From contig NZ_JBINNY010000001.1 in the NCBI RefSeq assembly GCF_051297175.1, positions 4,836,001 to 4,900,000 of the forward strand: 64,000 nt of DNA. The letters run 5' to 3'. The stretch comes from Dryocola sp051297175. GTDB lineage: Bacteria; Pseudomonadota; Gammaproteobacteria; Enterobacterales; Enterobacteriaceae. The position numbers and the translations under genes are program-made. A model generated the notes under the pieces. It searched no databases and was not told the origin of the DNA. It was given only the letters and a program-made list of their open reading frames with translations. Shown in pieces: positions 16,735 to 25,712 of the stretch (within the stretch, counting starts at the first letter, position 1; every line of letters starts with the position of its first letter).

Positions 16735-18417
16735 TTACTGCGCAGCCTTCTGCGGCACGTGGCACCAGTTGTTGTTCTCGTTAATCCCGCCGTTTGGCGA
16801 GGTGTAACCGAGGCAACCCATGATGGTGTCGTACAGCTCAACGTGGCGATGCGGAACCTTCATCGCCGCCTGCTCTTTCATATGTTCGAACGAGCGGGCG
16901 CGGTCAGGGTCTTCAAGATACTTATCGGACGCCCAAACCATCAGCGGAACGCGGAACTGCTCTGGCGGCGCCATTTCACGCGGCGTGCCGTGCAGGTGCT
17001 TGTGCTCGCTGATGGATTCACCGTGGTCAGAGGCATAGAAGATAATCGCGCGCTTATCACGCAGCTGGTTGATAACGTCGGAGATCACCGTGTCGGTATA
17101 CAACACGGAGTTATCGAAGGCGTTAATCAGCTGCTCTTTGCTGCACTCTTTATCGATGCTCACGCATTCCGGCGTCCATTTCGCAAAGCTGCGCGGATAG
17201 CGCTGCACGTACGAGAAGTGCGAGCCTTTGGTGTGCAGAATAATCAGGTGCTTGCCTTTTGGATGCTGGTCGATAGAGCGCTTCATTTCTTCCACCAGCA
17301 GCATGTCATCCACCTGCTTGCCGCTGTTGCGCGGTTCGGCGGCGATCTGCTCGCGGTAGGAGAAGTTATCGGCCATGGTGTTGCCGTAGAACCACACTTC
17401 GCTTTGCATTGCGTACAGGTTCGACGAGAAGCCGAGCTGCTTAAGGACGGCAAAGACGTTCTGCTCTTTTAAGGTACGCTGCGGGTTATCTTCCGCCCCG
17501 CCCTCGCGCACGAACATGCAGCGCAGAGAAAGCTTGGTCGCGGTGTCGCAGGACTCGCCGCGGAAGGCAACCAGGTTTTTCTCCTTGGCGAGCTTCGGCG
17601 TGGTGTCGCGGTCATAGCCGAGAATCCCCATGTGATCCCAGCGCGTGGTTTCACCGATGATGAACACCATATAGGTATCGTCGATGCCCTTCGGCGCGAC
17701 GTAGGTGAATTTCTTCGCCGGATCCATCAGGGATTTGTTGTCGCTGGATTCATCCACCTGCGCCCAGGCAAACAGGCCCAGCGCGGAAATCCAGTTGGAA
17801 GGCAGATACGAGTTCGCCACCACGCCGCCGTAGCTTGGCATATCGACGGTGGAGCGTTTTTCGATGCGGTTTTGCTGCTTGTCGAGGAAGCGCAGCGGTG
17901 CCCAAACCATCAGGCCCGCGAGCAGTACAATCGCCACGCTCTTCACGCGGTGGCCGCGCGTTTGCAGCTGTTTAAGCAGCGTGTAGCGGCAGGTGTTGCT
18001 CCAGATAAGCACCAGCGGGATTGCGCTTACCAGCACCATCCACAGCACGAAGTGGTAGCCGACAATCTCTTTTGAGAGGTCGATATCCGTGGTCATTACC
18101 GACGCGATGATGCCGTAACCGATAACCACGTTGAGGAATGTCATGTAGTAGCTTGCGCCTACGGAGCACAGCACGACGAAGGTAGTAAGGACTCGCCAGG
18201 CCAGGCGGCCAAACAGCGAAAGTACCCGCAGGAGGAAGAAAGTGACTAATACCGTGGCACACATTTCCGCAACGGCGGCAAACGCTTTCCAGGCGTTAAG
18301 ATCATGCGCTAATCCGTCAAAACGGTGATAAAAAACCGAGATGTTCAAAAACAGGCCGATGTATACCGCTAACAGAAAGCATAATTTCTGCTGGGTCATC
18401 GATTTAATGTAATTCAT
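16735..18417 (-). CDS. eptB: Kdo2-lipid A phosphoethanolamine transferase EptB
   Basis: Inner-membrane enzyme that adds phosphoethanolamine to the outer Kdo of LPS, affecting envelope charge. 560 residues (E. coli 563). About five N-terminal TM helices (to ~residue 180) are followed by a periplasmic alkaline-phosphatase/sulfatase fold with the nucleophile motif GETTRWDH, later HTKGSH and the metal motif ASDHGES. In E. coli its mRNA is repressed by the MgrR and ArcZ small RNAs; the leader here was not resolved. Gene order tRNA-Pro, eptB, yhjX is as in E. coli. Confidence 0.95.
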   Translation of the reverse strand: MNYIKSMTQQKLCFLLAVYIGLFLNISVFYHRFDGLAHDLNAWKAFAAVAEMCATVLVTFFLLRVLSLFGRLAWRVLTTFVVLCSVGASYYMTFLNVVIGYGIIASVMTTDIDLSKEIVGYHFVLWMVLVSAIPLVLIWSNTCRYTLLKQLQTRGHRVKSVAIVLLAGLMVWAPLRFLDKQQNRIEKRSTVDMPSYGGVVANSYLPSNWISALGLFAWAQVDESSDNKSLMDPAKKFTYVAPKGIDDTYMVFIIGETTRWDHMGILGYDRDTTPKLAKEKNLVAFRGESCDTATKLSLRCMFVREGGAEDNPQRTLKEQNVFAVLKQLGFSSNLYAMQSEVWFYGNTMADNFSYREQIAAEPRNSGKQVDDMLLVEEMKRSIDQHPKGKHLIILHTKGSHFSYVQRYPRSFAKWTPECVSIDKECSKEQLINAFDNSVLYTDTVISDVINQLRDKRAIIFYASDHGESISEHKHLHGTPREMAPPEQFRVPLMVWASDKYLEDPDRARSFEHMKEQAAMKVPHRHVELYDTIMGCLGYTSPNGGINENNNWCHVPQKAAQ

Positions 18418-18689
18418 TCAGGGTGTCCTGGCGCAAAAAATAGAAGACGTATAAAACGTTACTCAGACAATCCTTAAGACAATGAGTTCTCTCAGAAAGA
18501 AAGCGTTGGTTCGAATCGGGATGATTCTTAGGCCTGGCAGGAGCCACGGCGCGGGCTAGTAGAGCACAGAGGTCATAAAAAGTATCGTCCAAAAACGCGA
18601 AATACCCATAAATTTACACATTCCATCGATAATCAGCACGATTAAATAATAAACAACGGCACGCTTACTCGCTTTCCAGAAAAACAGAT
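18418..18689. promoter_or_regulatory. Gene-free eptB upstream region
   Basis: About 270 bp between the eptB start and the yhjX terminator, presumably with the eptB promoter and 5' leader. A short open frame at 18404-18592 lacks a ribosome site and family resemblance. No further structure seen. Confidence 0.5.
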
Positions 18690-18722
18690 AAAAAAAACCG
18701 CCGGGCGCTAACCCAGCGGCAT
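18690..18722 (-). terminator. Terminator downstream of yhjX
   Basis: On the minus strand GCCGCTGGG, TTAGCG, CCCGGCGGT then a T7 run: a 9-bp stem (with G-U pairs) and U-tract, 21 nt after the yhjX stop codon. Confidence 0.85.
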
Positions 18723-18742
18723 CTTTACGGTGCTACCTATTT

Positions 18743-19951
18743 TCAGGCGTGAGCGTGTTCGTGCTGCACGGTTTCACGCGCCGGCTGGCGAATGGTGGTG
18801 GACAGCGCGAGGGAGAGAATCAGCAGGGCGAAGATCACGCAGAAGGTGACGTAGAAGCCGCCGAACAGCGAGGCGATAATTGACCCGCAGATGCTGCCGA
18901 TGCCGAAGCCCAGATAAATCACCCCGTAGTTTTTAGTCAGGTTGTTCAGGCCGAAGAACTCGCTTACCAGCGAAGGATAAACGGTGATGGTGCCGCCGAA
19001 GTTAAAGGCGACGCAGGCGATTGCCGCAAAGAAGGTCGCTTCGTTCAGCGGCGCGAACAGCAGTGCTGCCATCCCCACCAGGGAAATGACCTGGCCCAGG
19101 GTAATCACGCGGATGCGGGCAATTTTGTCGGACAGGATGCCCAGCACCAGGCGGCCGCTCAGGTTAGCAATCGCAATCACGGTCACGGCGTTCGCGGCGG
19201 ACTCGGCGGTCAAATGCACCATGCCCTGCGCAATATCCTTCGCCACGCCAATGACGTACAGGCCGCTCATGCAGGCGGTCAGGAACATCACCGCCAGCAT
19301 CCAGTACTGCGGTTTACGCATAGATTCTGCCAGGGTGTAGTCTTTTTCGGTTACGCCGTTGACGGTCTGCGCTTCGTGAACCGGCGCGTCTTTCATAAGC
19401 GTTGCGCCGAACAGAATCATCACCATCGCCAGCGCGCCCCAGATCATAAAGGTGTTTTCCAGGCCGTAGGTCGCCAGAAGATGGGTGTCGATGTATTTAA
19501 AGCCGAGGCTGCCAAGGCCGTAAGAGCCAATCGCAAAGGCGGAGATAAGCCCTTTACGCTCCGGGAACCACTTCACGCAGTTGGACAGCGTTAACAGGTA
19601 GCCCGCGCCGTCCGCAAGCCCAACCAGCACGCCCGCGCTCAGCCATAGCATAATCAGGTTGTTTGAATGCGCGGTGAGGAAGAAGCCCACGCCCAGCAGC
19701 ACGCCCGCCGCCATCGTGACCTTACGCACGCCGAAGCGTTCCTGCAACTTACCGGCAACGGATGAAGAGATAGCAAGCCCGAGGCTTAACAGGCCGAAGG
19801 AGAAAGCGACCTGGCTAATCGGTTCGTTGAGCTTTTCGGATAACGCGCTGTTGAACAGGCTCCAGGTATAAACGGACCCCAACGCGAACTGGGTAATGAT
19901 TGTCCCGATAAGGGTTAACCAGCGAGTACGGTTGTATTGAGCAGTATTCAT
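18743..19951 (-). CDS. yhjX: Pyruvate-inducible MFS transporter YhjX
   Basis: Major facilitator of the oxalate/formate antiporter-like group, 402 residues with 12 predicted TM helices and the conserved GLADGAGYLLTLSNCVKWFP segment (about 112-131). E. coli YhjX is the main target of the YpdA/YpdB two-component system responding to external pyruvate; the transported substrate is likely pyruvate or a related acid. The gene sits between eptB and yhjY as in E. coli, and the upstream region holds the direct repeat expected for YpdB (separate entry), so regulation appears conserved. The histidine-rich C-terminus (HEHAHA) is ordinary for the group. Confidence 0.93.
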   Translation of the reverse strand: MNTAQYNRTRWLTLIGTIITQFALGSVYTWSLFNSALSEKLNEPISQVAFSFGLLSLGLAISSSVAGKLQERFGVRKVTMAAGVLLGVGFFLTAHSNNLIMLWLSAGVLVGLADGAGYLLTLSNCVKWFPERKGLISAFAIGSYGLGSLGFKYIDTHLLATYGLENTFMIWGALAMVMILFGATLMKDAPVHEAQTVNGVTEKDYTLAESMRKPQYWMLAVMFLTACMSGLYVIGVAKDIAQGMVHLTAESAANAVTVIAIANLSGRLVLGILSDKIARIRVITLGQVISLVGMAALLFAPLNEATFFAAIACVAFNFGGTITVYPSLVSEFFGLNNLTKNYGVIYLGFGIGSICGSIIASLFGGFYVTFCVIFALLILSLALSTTIRQPARETVQHEHAHA

Positions 19952-20030
19952 GGCAGATGTCCTGCAAATCTAAGGGAAGTTATCTGCCGACTAGGTTAAC
20001 GAAGCGCATTTTATTCCAGGAGAAAACGGC

Positions 20031-20061
20031 ATGAAGTGCCCCACACGCGGAATGAAATGCA
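20031..20061 (-). promoter_or_regulatory. YpdB operator: two direct repeats upstream of yhjX
   Basis: Reading the minus strand: TGCATTTCAT, an 11-nt spacer, GGCACTTCAT. The published YpdB site at E. coli yhjX, as I recall it, is GGCATTTCAT-N11-GGCATTTCAT. Each half here has one mismatch and the spacer length is exact. It lies 80-110 nt upstream of the yhjX start, on the correct strand. Confidence 0.85.
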
Positions 20062-20231
20062 TCCCAGCGGGAATGAATGACCTTAATTCATCATTATGAT
20101 GAATGTATGTGAGCGATCACTATCAATGAAAGGCGCGCAAATGCTGTATACACAATGTTAAATTATACTGTGACGAGGTTAACAAAATGGGCATTTTGTT
20201 GATGGTTAGGGTGGGATGGCGGATTGGGCGG

Positions 20232-20546
20232 GATGTCGGATGGCGCTGCGCTTATCCGACCTACAGGTCGCCGCCGGTCGAATTCGTAGGCCGGGTAAGC
20301 ACCTCTGGATGTCGGATGGCGCTGCGCTTATCCGACCTACAGGTCGCCGCCGGTCGAATTCGTAGGCCGGGTAAGCACCTCTGGATGTCGGATAGCGCTG
20401 CGCTTATCCGACCTACAGGTCGCCGCCGGTCGAATTCGTAGGCCGGGTAAGCACCTCTGGATGTCGGATGGCGCTGCGTTTATCCGACCTACGGGCCGCC
20501 GCCGGTCGAATTCGTAGGCCGGGTAAGCGCAGCGCCACCCGGCGTA
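20232..20546. repeat. 76-bp tandem palindromic repeat, four copies
   Basis: GATGTCGGATGGCGC recurs at 20232, 20308, 20384 and 20460, an exact 76-bp period. Each unit has a GTCGGATGGCGC...GCGCTTATCCGAC palindrome followed by CTACAGGTCGCCGCCGGTCGAATTCGTAGGCCGGGTAAGC (shown here in part). The last copy ends in a complete GGCCGGGTAAGCGCAGCGCCACCCGGC palindrome; in internal copies the second palindrome is broken (AAGCACCTCTGGATG). Copies differ by only one or a few bases, which indicates recent expansion. Confidence 0.94.
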
Positions 20547-20605
20547 ATTGCTAATGTGCGACACAAAAAAGTAAGCGAGTACTTACTTTTTTACTACATG
20601 AACCC

Positions 20606-21322
20606 TCAAAACCGCGCGCTGACCCCGAGGTTGTACATATACCCTTCGCCGGTGGAAAGCCCTTCGGCCTGCGACATTGACGCGAACGCCGCGACGTTTT
20701 TGCCTATTGGCACGTCGGCCCCGACGGTGACGTCCGTCCAGCTGGTGTCCTGCGCGCTTGCCGCGTTCGGGCGCGACCCCATCTGCGCTTTCCAGATATT
20801 GTCGCCATACTGGTGGTTGTAGCTCACCTGCGCCCACGGGCGAAGGTAGCCGACGGAAGAATCCAGCCGCCAGCCGACGGTGGAAACGCTGGCGTGCCAG
20901 AGCTGGTCGTTGTAGCGTGAGGCTATCACGCTGTCGCCGTACTCGTTGTAGATGCCGGTTGAGCTGCCGTCCCAGCTGTATTCTGCGGTCGGGCCGGTGG
21001 TAATGTTGCCCATTACCGGGAACGTCCAGCCGATGCCGAGGCGTGCATTGTCGCCGAGAGCGCTATCATTACCGGCGGAATAATTAAGGCCCGGCGAGTT
21101 GTCCAAAGCCTGCGAAGAATTAATGCGTTCGGCGAGAATATCGTTATAGCTTGGCGCGCGCTCGCTGTCCCAGGTATAACGGTCCTGCCCGTCACCCGTT
21201 GATTCATCAGCAATATATTCTTGCTGCCACGCCAGGACGTGGCCAGCATGAAGCAGGCATAAAAAAGCCAGCGCCGTTTCAAGAGCCACACGGCGACCAC
21301 TGCGTATAGAAGATATAGTCAT
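20606..21322 (-). CDS. yhjY: Outer-membrane beta-barrel protein of the YhjY autotransporter-domain family
   Basis: A 238-residue protein when started at the ATG at 21322, which has GGAG 8 nt upstream and gives a proper signal peptide (MTISSIRSGRR...LAFLCLLHAGHVLA|WQQEY). The longer frame to 21436 would put 38 polar residues before the signal peptide. The mature part is an autotransporter-type barrel with alternating strands (ARLGIGWTFPVMG, WRLDSSVGYLRPWAQVSYNH, YMYNLGVSARF) and a C-terminal Phe. Passenger catalytic motifs of lipases are absent, so it is probably a small stand-alone barrel. Position between yhjX and tag matches E. coli. Confidence 0.85.
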   Translation of the reverse strand: MTISSIRSGRRVALETALAFLCLLHAGHVLAWQQEYIADESTGDGQDRYTWDSERAPSYNDILAERINSSQALDNSPGLNYSAGNDSALGDNARLGIGWTFPVMGNITTGPTAEYSWDGSSTGIYNEYGDSVIASRYNDQLWHASVSTVGWRLDSSVGYLRPWAQVSYNHQYGDNIWKAQMGSRPNAASAQDTSWTDVTVGADVPIGKNVAAFASMSQAEGLSTGEGYMYNLGVSARF

Positions 21323-21461
21323 CAACCGACTCCAGAGAAGAGCCAAATCCGGCGTTATTTTTAGTGTTTTTGACGGGCTTGCGGATACCCCTGAATTAAC
21401 TATTGTCTCTTTATCAGGCACGTCAAGCTGGCTCACAACTATTTATCAGAGGGAACAGACT

Positions 21462-22025
21462 ATGCAGCGATGCGGATGGGTTACACAGGACCCGCTTTAC
21501 CTTGAATACCACGATAAGGAATGGGGCGTGCCGGTCACGGACGGGCAAAAACTGTTCGAGATGATCTGCCTGGAAGGCCAGCAGGCGGGGCTGTCGTGGA
21601 TAACCGTACTGAAGAAGCGCGAAAACTATCGCCGCTGCTTTAAAAACTTCGATCCGCAGGCCGTGGCGCTTTTCCGCCAGGAAGATATCGACGAGCTGGT
21701 GCTGGATGCGGGAATTATCCGCCATCGCGGCAAAATCGAGGCGATCGTCAACAACGCCAAAGCGTACCTGGCGATGGAAGCGAACGGCGAGAAATTCCCC
21801 GAATTCGTCTGGTCGTTTGTGGATAACAAGCCGCAGGTAACCAACGCCGCTACGATGGCGGAAATCGCCACCACCACCCCCGATTCCGACGCGCTCTCAA
21901 AGGCGTTAAAAAAGCGCGGCTTTAAGTTTGTTGGCTCAACCATCTGCTACTCGTTTATGCAGGCGTGCGGGCTGGTGAACGATCACGTCACCGCGTGTTT
22001 CTGCCACCCAGACAACCACAAATGA
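21462..22025 (+). CDS. tag: DNA-3-methyladenine glycosylase I (Tag)
   Basis: Removes 3-methyladenine (and some 3-methylguanine) from alkylated DNA in base-excision repair. 187 residues, identical in length to E. coli Tag. It starts MQRCGWVTQDPLYLEYHDKEWGVP; Cys4 and His17 with the C-terminal H/C pair (HVTACFC) form the zinc snap; the catalytic/recognition segment EMICLEGQQAGLSWITVL is intact. Divergent from yhjY and coupled to yiaC by overlapping stop and start codons. Confidence 0.97.
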   Translation: MQRCGWVTQDPLYLEYHDKEWGVPVTDGQKLFEMICLEGQQAGLSWITVLKKRENYRRCFKNFDPQAVALFRQEDIDELVLDAGIIRHRGKIEAIVNNAKAYLAMEANGEKFPEFVWSFVDNKPQVTNAATMAEIATTTPDSDALSKALKKRGFKFVGSTICYSFMQACGLVNDHVTACFCHPDNHK

Positions 22026-22462
22026 TTCGCCCGCTGCTCGCCGGTGAAATGGACGTGCTGATCGCGCTGTGGCTTGCCAGCACTATCCACGCGCACCCGT
22101 TTATCGCTGAAACCTACTGGCGGGAAAGCGAGTCGATCGTGCGCAACGTTTATATCCCGCAGTCGCAGACCTGGGTTTACGAAGAGCAGGGGCGCGTCGT
22201 CGGGTTTATCAGCATTCTGGACGAACGTTTTGTCGGCGCGCTGTTTGTTGACGAGCGTTACAGCGGCCAAGGCGTCGGCGGCGCGCTTATCGGCCATGTC
22301 AAAGCGCGCTTCCCGGAGCTGAGTCTTGAGGTATATCAGAAGAACCAGCGGGCGGTGCATTTCTACCATAAACAGGGCTTTCGCATTGAAGAAAGCGCCT
22401 GGCAGGAGGAAACGCGCCACCCGACGTGGATTATGGGCTGGCGGGTGGATCGAATGCCGTAA
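22022..22462 (+). CDS. yiaC: GNAT-family N-acetyltransferase YiaC
   Basis: 146-residue GNAT acetyltransferase; E. coli YiaC has been shown to act as a protein lysine acetyltransferase. The acetyl-CoA loop is RYSGQGVGGAL (about 79-89) with the C-terminal NQRAVHFYHKQGF motif. The start ATG at 22022 overlaps the tag stop (AATGA) and gives the same length as E. coli YiaC. Its 3' end overlaps the convergent bisC by 32 nt. Confidence 0.93.
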   Translation: MIRPLLAGEMDVLIALWLASTIHAHPFIAETYWRESESIVRNVYIPQSQTWVYEEQGRVVGFISILDERFVGALFVDERYSGQGVGGALIGHVKARFPELSLEVYQKNQRAVHFYHKQGFRIEESAWQEETRHPTWIMGWRVDRMP

Positions 22463-24761
22463 CGGTCGGCACCGGGCCGGTGTATTTTTCGGCCCATACT
22501 AAAGACGAGTTTGCCGCACAGCCGTTAGCCAGCCGCGACGTGGGAATATCCAGCGTCAGCACGTTTACCGCGCCGTTTTTACACAGCTTATCGCCGTCCA
22601 GATCGGGCCAGGCGCCTTCATGGATGCAGACCACGCCGGGCTTGATGCCGTCGGTGATCAGCGCCCCGACCAGCACCTGGCCGCGGTGGTTCCAGACGCG
22701 CACCAGGTCGCCGTCGCTGATCCCGCGGGATTTTGCGTCCTGCGGGTGCAGCGTCAGCGGTTCGCGCCCGGCGATAGCATATTTATCCCGCAGCGCCGCA
22801 TAGTTGAGCTGGCTGTGCAGACGGTGCGCCGGGTGCGCGGAAAGCAGCTGAAGCTGGTCTTTTTCGGCGTTGCCCTGCCATTCGTCCGGCTCAAGCCAGG
22901 TTGGGTGCGGCGGGCAATCGCCGTAGCCGAAAGCGGCGATGCGCTCGGAATAAATTTCGATTTTCCCGCTCGGGGTTTTTAACGGATTAGCTTGCGGATC
23001 GGCGCGGAAATCGCTGAAGCGAACAAAATCGTTATTCTTCTCGCTTTCCGGCATTTCTATCAGCCGGTTAGCTTCCCAAAATTCGCTAAAGTTCGGCAGC
23101 GTAACCTGCTGCGCCGCGCCCCGGCTTTGCGCCATCTCATAGAAGCTTTCCAGCCACTGCATCTCGCTTTTCTCTTCGGTAAAGCGCGCGCCGCCGCCCT
23201 GCTCCCACAGCTCGCTGAGCGCGGCAAAAACGTCAAAATCGTTGCGCGCTTCGCCCTGCGACGCGACAACCTGCTTCATCGGCACCAGATGCTGGTTGCT
23301 GTAGTCGCCGGTCATCGTCATGTCGTTGCGCTCAAACGAGGTGGTAATCGGCAGCACGATATCCGCGTGCTTTGCCGCCGCCGTCCAGAAGCATTCGGAA
23401 ATCACCACCAGCTCCGGCTTTTGCCAGGCCTTAATCAGGCGGTTGGTGTCCTGATGATGGGTAAAGTTACCGCCGCCCGCCCACCACAGCATGCGGATGT
23501 CCGGGAAGGTTTTTTCCATGCCGTTGTGCTGATAGCGCGCGCCGGGGTTTTCCAGCGCCTCAACGATGCGCGCGACGGGAATTTTTTCCACCGCGTCCGT
23601 GCCGCCCGCGACCATACCCTGGAGGGAACCGGGCACCGCCGCACGCCTCGTCGGGTTGCCGCCGTTGGCAAAGTGGTAGGAAAGCCCGAAGCCCGCGCCG
23701 GGCGTGCCAATCTGCCCGAGCATGGCCGCCAGCGTCACCAGCATCCAGTGCTTCTGCTCGCCGTACTGCTGGCGCTGCATTCCCCAGCCCGACATCAGCA
23801 TGGTGCGGTTGCTGCTAAACAGCTGCGCCAGATATTCGATGGTCTGTACCGGCACGCCGCAGATTTTCGCCGCCCAGTCGGCGTTCTTCGGCTGGCCGTC
23901 GGTTTCGCCCATCAGGTAGGCGCAGAATTTATCGAAGCCGTAGGTGCAGCGCTGCAGGAAGTCCGCGTCGTGCCAGCCGTGCCTGACCAGCGTGTGGGCG
24001 ATGCCGAGCATCAGCGCCACGTCGGTGCCCATATTCGGGGCGATCCACTGGACGCGTTCGCCAAAGAAATCCACCGTTTCCGATCTCATCGGATCGATGG
24101 CGATCACCGTTTTGCCGCTGTTTTTCAGCTGCTCGAAATACTTCACGCCCTGCTCGTCGCTGGCGTTCCAGGCAATTTTCAGCGTGTTCAGCGGGTTAGC
24201 GCTCCACAGCACCACCACATCGCTGTGTTCCAACACCAGCGGCCAGCTGGTTTGCTGCTGGTAAACCTCATTGGAGCCGACGACATACGGCATGATCACC
24301 TGCGCCGCGCCGGTGGAATAATCCCCCAGGTGGCCGGTGTAGCCGCCCGCGAGGCTCATATAACGCTGTAGCAACGTCGCGGCTTTGTGCAGGATCCCGT
24401 TCGAACGCCAGCCGTAAGAACCGGCAAAGATAGAGGCCGGACCATAACTTGAGCGAATACGTTGATGCTGCTGATGAATCAGTTTTAAGGCCTCGTCCCA
24501 GCTAATGCGCACGTACTCATCCTCGCCGCGCACGCCCTGAGGCGCATCCGGCGACGCCAGAAAACCCTTACGCGCCATCGGAAACTGCACGCGTGCCTTG
24601 CTGTGTACCTGATCGGGAACGGCCTGCTGAAGGGAGTTTTCATGAGCGGTTTCCAGCGCGCCTTTCGAACCAAGCACGCGTTCGCCGTCGGTTTCGACCA
24701 GCATTGGGCCCCAGTGGGCGGCGGTTAAAACCTGTTTAATTGTCGAGGATGTCTTAGCCAA
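22431..24761 (-). CDS. bisC: Biotin sulfoxide reductase BisC (molybdopterin enzyme)
   Basis: Cytoplasmic DMSO-reductase-family enzyme that reduces biotin-d-sulfoxide and methionine-S-sulfoxide. 776 residues (E. coli 777), with no twin-arginine leader, as expected. The molybdenum ligand is the serine in HLGDYSTGAAQ; other conserved stretches are VLWSANPLNTLKIAW, WGMQRQQYGEQKHW and AHPAHRLHSQLN. Read on the minus strand with yiaD divergent. The last 32 nt overlap the end of yiaC tail to tail. Confidence 0.96.
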   Translation of the reverse strand: MAKTSSTIKQVLTAAHWGPMLVETDGERVLGSKGALETAHENSLQQAVPDQVHSKARVQFPMARKGFLASPDAPQGVRGEDEYVRISWDEALKLIHQQHQRIRSSYGPASIFAGSYGWRSNGILHKAATLLQRYMSLAGGYTGHLGDYSTGAAQVIMPYVVGSNEVYQQQTSWPLVLEHSDVVVLWSANPLNTLKIAWNASDEQGVKYFEQLKNSGKTVIAIDPMRSETVDFFGERVQWIAPNMGTDVALMLGIAHTLVRHGWHDADFLQRCTYGFDKFCAYLMGETDGQPKNADWAAKICGVPVQTIEYLAQLFSSNRTMLMSGWGMQRQQYGEQKHWMLVTLAAMLGQIGTPGAGFGLSYHFANGGNPTRRAAVPGSLQGMVAGGTDAVEKIPVARIVEALENPGARYQHNGMEKTFPDIRMLWWAGGGNFTHHQDTNRLIKAWQKPELVVISECFWTAAAKHADIVLPITTSFERNDMTMTGDYSNQHLVPMKQVVASQGEARNDFDVFAALSELWEQGGGARFTEEKSEMQWLESFYEMAQSRGAAQQVTLPNFSEFWEANRLIEMPESEKNNDFVRFSDFRADPQANPLKTPSGKIEIYSERIAAFGYGDCPPHPTWLEPDEWQGNAEKDQLQLLSAHPAHRLHSQLNYAALRDKYAIAGREPLTLHPQDAKSRGISDGDLVRVWNHRGQVLVGALITDGIKPGVVCIHEGAWPDLDGDKLCKNGAVNVLTLDIPTSRLANGCAANSSLVWAEKYTGPVPTVTAFDPPASP

Positions 24762-24916
24762 TTCGGGCTCCGGTGTTTGCAGGTGGCGGCCTGTGGCCGC
24801 TCAATATTGTTTACAAATTTCAGACGACTCTGGGGAAATTTCTACACATTCACACGGCATAATCAACCGCCGCTTAGACAGCGCGTCACAGCTCTATAAT
24901 TCACAAAGGAAATGAG

Positions 24917-25576
24917 ATGAAAAATCGCGTCATGATTGCCGCCCTGGTTTGCGGCACGTTAGCAGTTTCTGGCTGTACGACCAACCCCTACACGGGCGAA
25001 AGAGAAGCGGGTAAATCCGGAATCGGTGCCGGGCTTGGCTCGCTGGTCGGCGCGGGCGTTGGCGTATTGTCATCCTCTAAAAAAGATCGCGGCAAGGGCG
25101 CGCTGATTGGCGCGGCGGCCGGTGCGGCGCTCGGCGGCGGCGTCGGCTATTACATGGACGCGCAGGAAGCCAAACTGCGCGACAAAATGCAGGGAACGGG
25201 CGTGAGCGTGACGCGAAACGGCGACAATATCGTGCTGAATATGCCAAACAACGTCACCTTCGACAGCAGCAGCGCAACGCTTAAGCCTGCGGGCGCGAAC
25301 ACCCTGACCGGCGTGGCGATGGTGCTGAAAGAGTATCCAAAAACCGCCGTTAACATTGTGGGCTACACCGACAGCACCGGCAGCCAGGAGCTGAACATGA
25401 AGCTCTCCCAGCAGCGTGCCGACGGCGTGGGCAGCGCGCTGATTACCCAGGGCGTGGACGCCAGCCGCGTGCGCACCACCGGCGCAGGCCCGGCGAACCC
25501 AATCGCCAGCAACAGCACCGCCGAAGGCAAGGCGCAAAACCGTCGCGTAGAGATTACGCTAAGCCCGCTTTCCTAA
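24917..25576 (+). CDS. yiaD: OmpA-family outer-membrane lipoprotein YiaD
   Basis: 219-residue lipoprotein with lipobox LAVSGC (Cys20). A glycine-rich membrane-inserting segment (GIGAGLGSLVGAGVGVLSS, KGALIGAAAGAALGGGVGYY) follows, then a C-terminal OmpA/peptidoglycan-binding domain with NIVGYTDSTGSQELNMKLSQ and NRRVEI. E. coli YiaD is a multicopy suppressor of a bamD defect. Length and order are as in E. coli. Ribosome site AAGGAAATGAG precedes the ATG. Confidence 0.95.
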   Translation: MKNRVMIAALVCGTLAVSGCTTNPYTGEREAGKSGIGAGLGSLVGAGVGVLSSSKKDRGKGALIGAAAGAALGGGVGYYMDAQEAKLRDKMQGTGVSVTRNGDNIVLNMPNNVTFDSSSATLKPAGANTLTGVAMVLKEYPKTAVNIVGYTDSTGSQELNMKLSQQRADGVGSALITQGVDASRVRTTGAGPANPIASNSTAEGKAQNRRVEITLSPLS

Positions 25577-25580
25577 AAAT

Positions 25581-25655
25581 CGGCGGATGGCGTTTCACTT
25601 ATCCGCCCTACGCGTTCCCATAACGTAGGGTGGATAAGCGCAAGCGCCATCCACC
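25581..25655. repeat. Palindrome pair downstream of yiaD
   Basis: GGCGGATGGCGTTTCACTTATCCGCCCTACG and GTAGGGTGGATAAGCGCAAGCGCCATCCACC, 5 nt after the yiaD stop. Stems GGCGGAT and GGTGGAT differ but are each compensated. Likely mRNA 3'-end stabiliser or weak terminator. Confidence 0.9.
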
Positions 25656-25712
25656 AACAGCCGCCAAATTTTATGTTACTCTCCAGAAAGTTACCCCCTC
25701 CTGGAGACGGAC

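Noticed and set aside
22992..24371. 459-residue plus-strand open frame opposite bisC
   Set aside because: Shadow frame; bisC on the other strand matches its family over its whole length.
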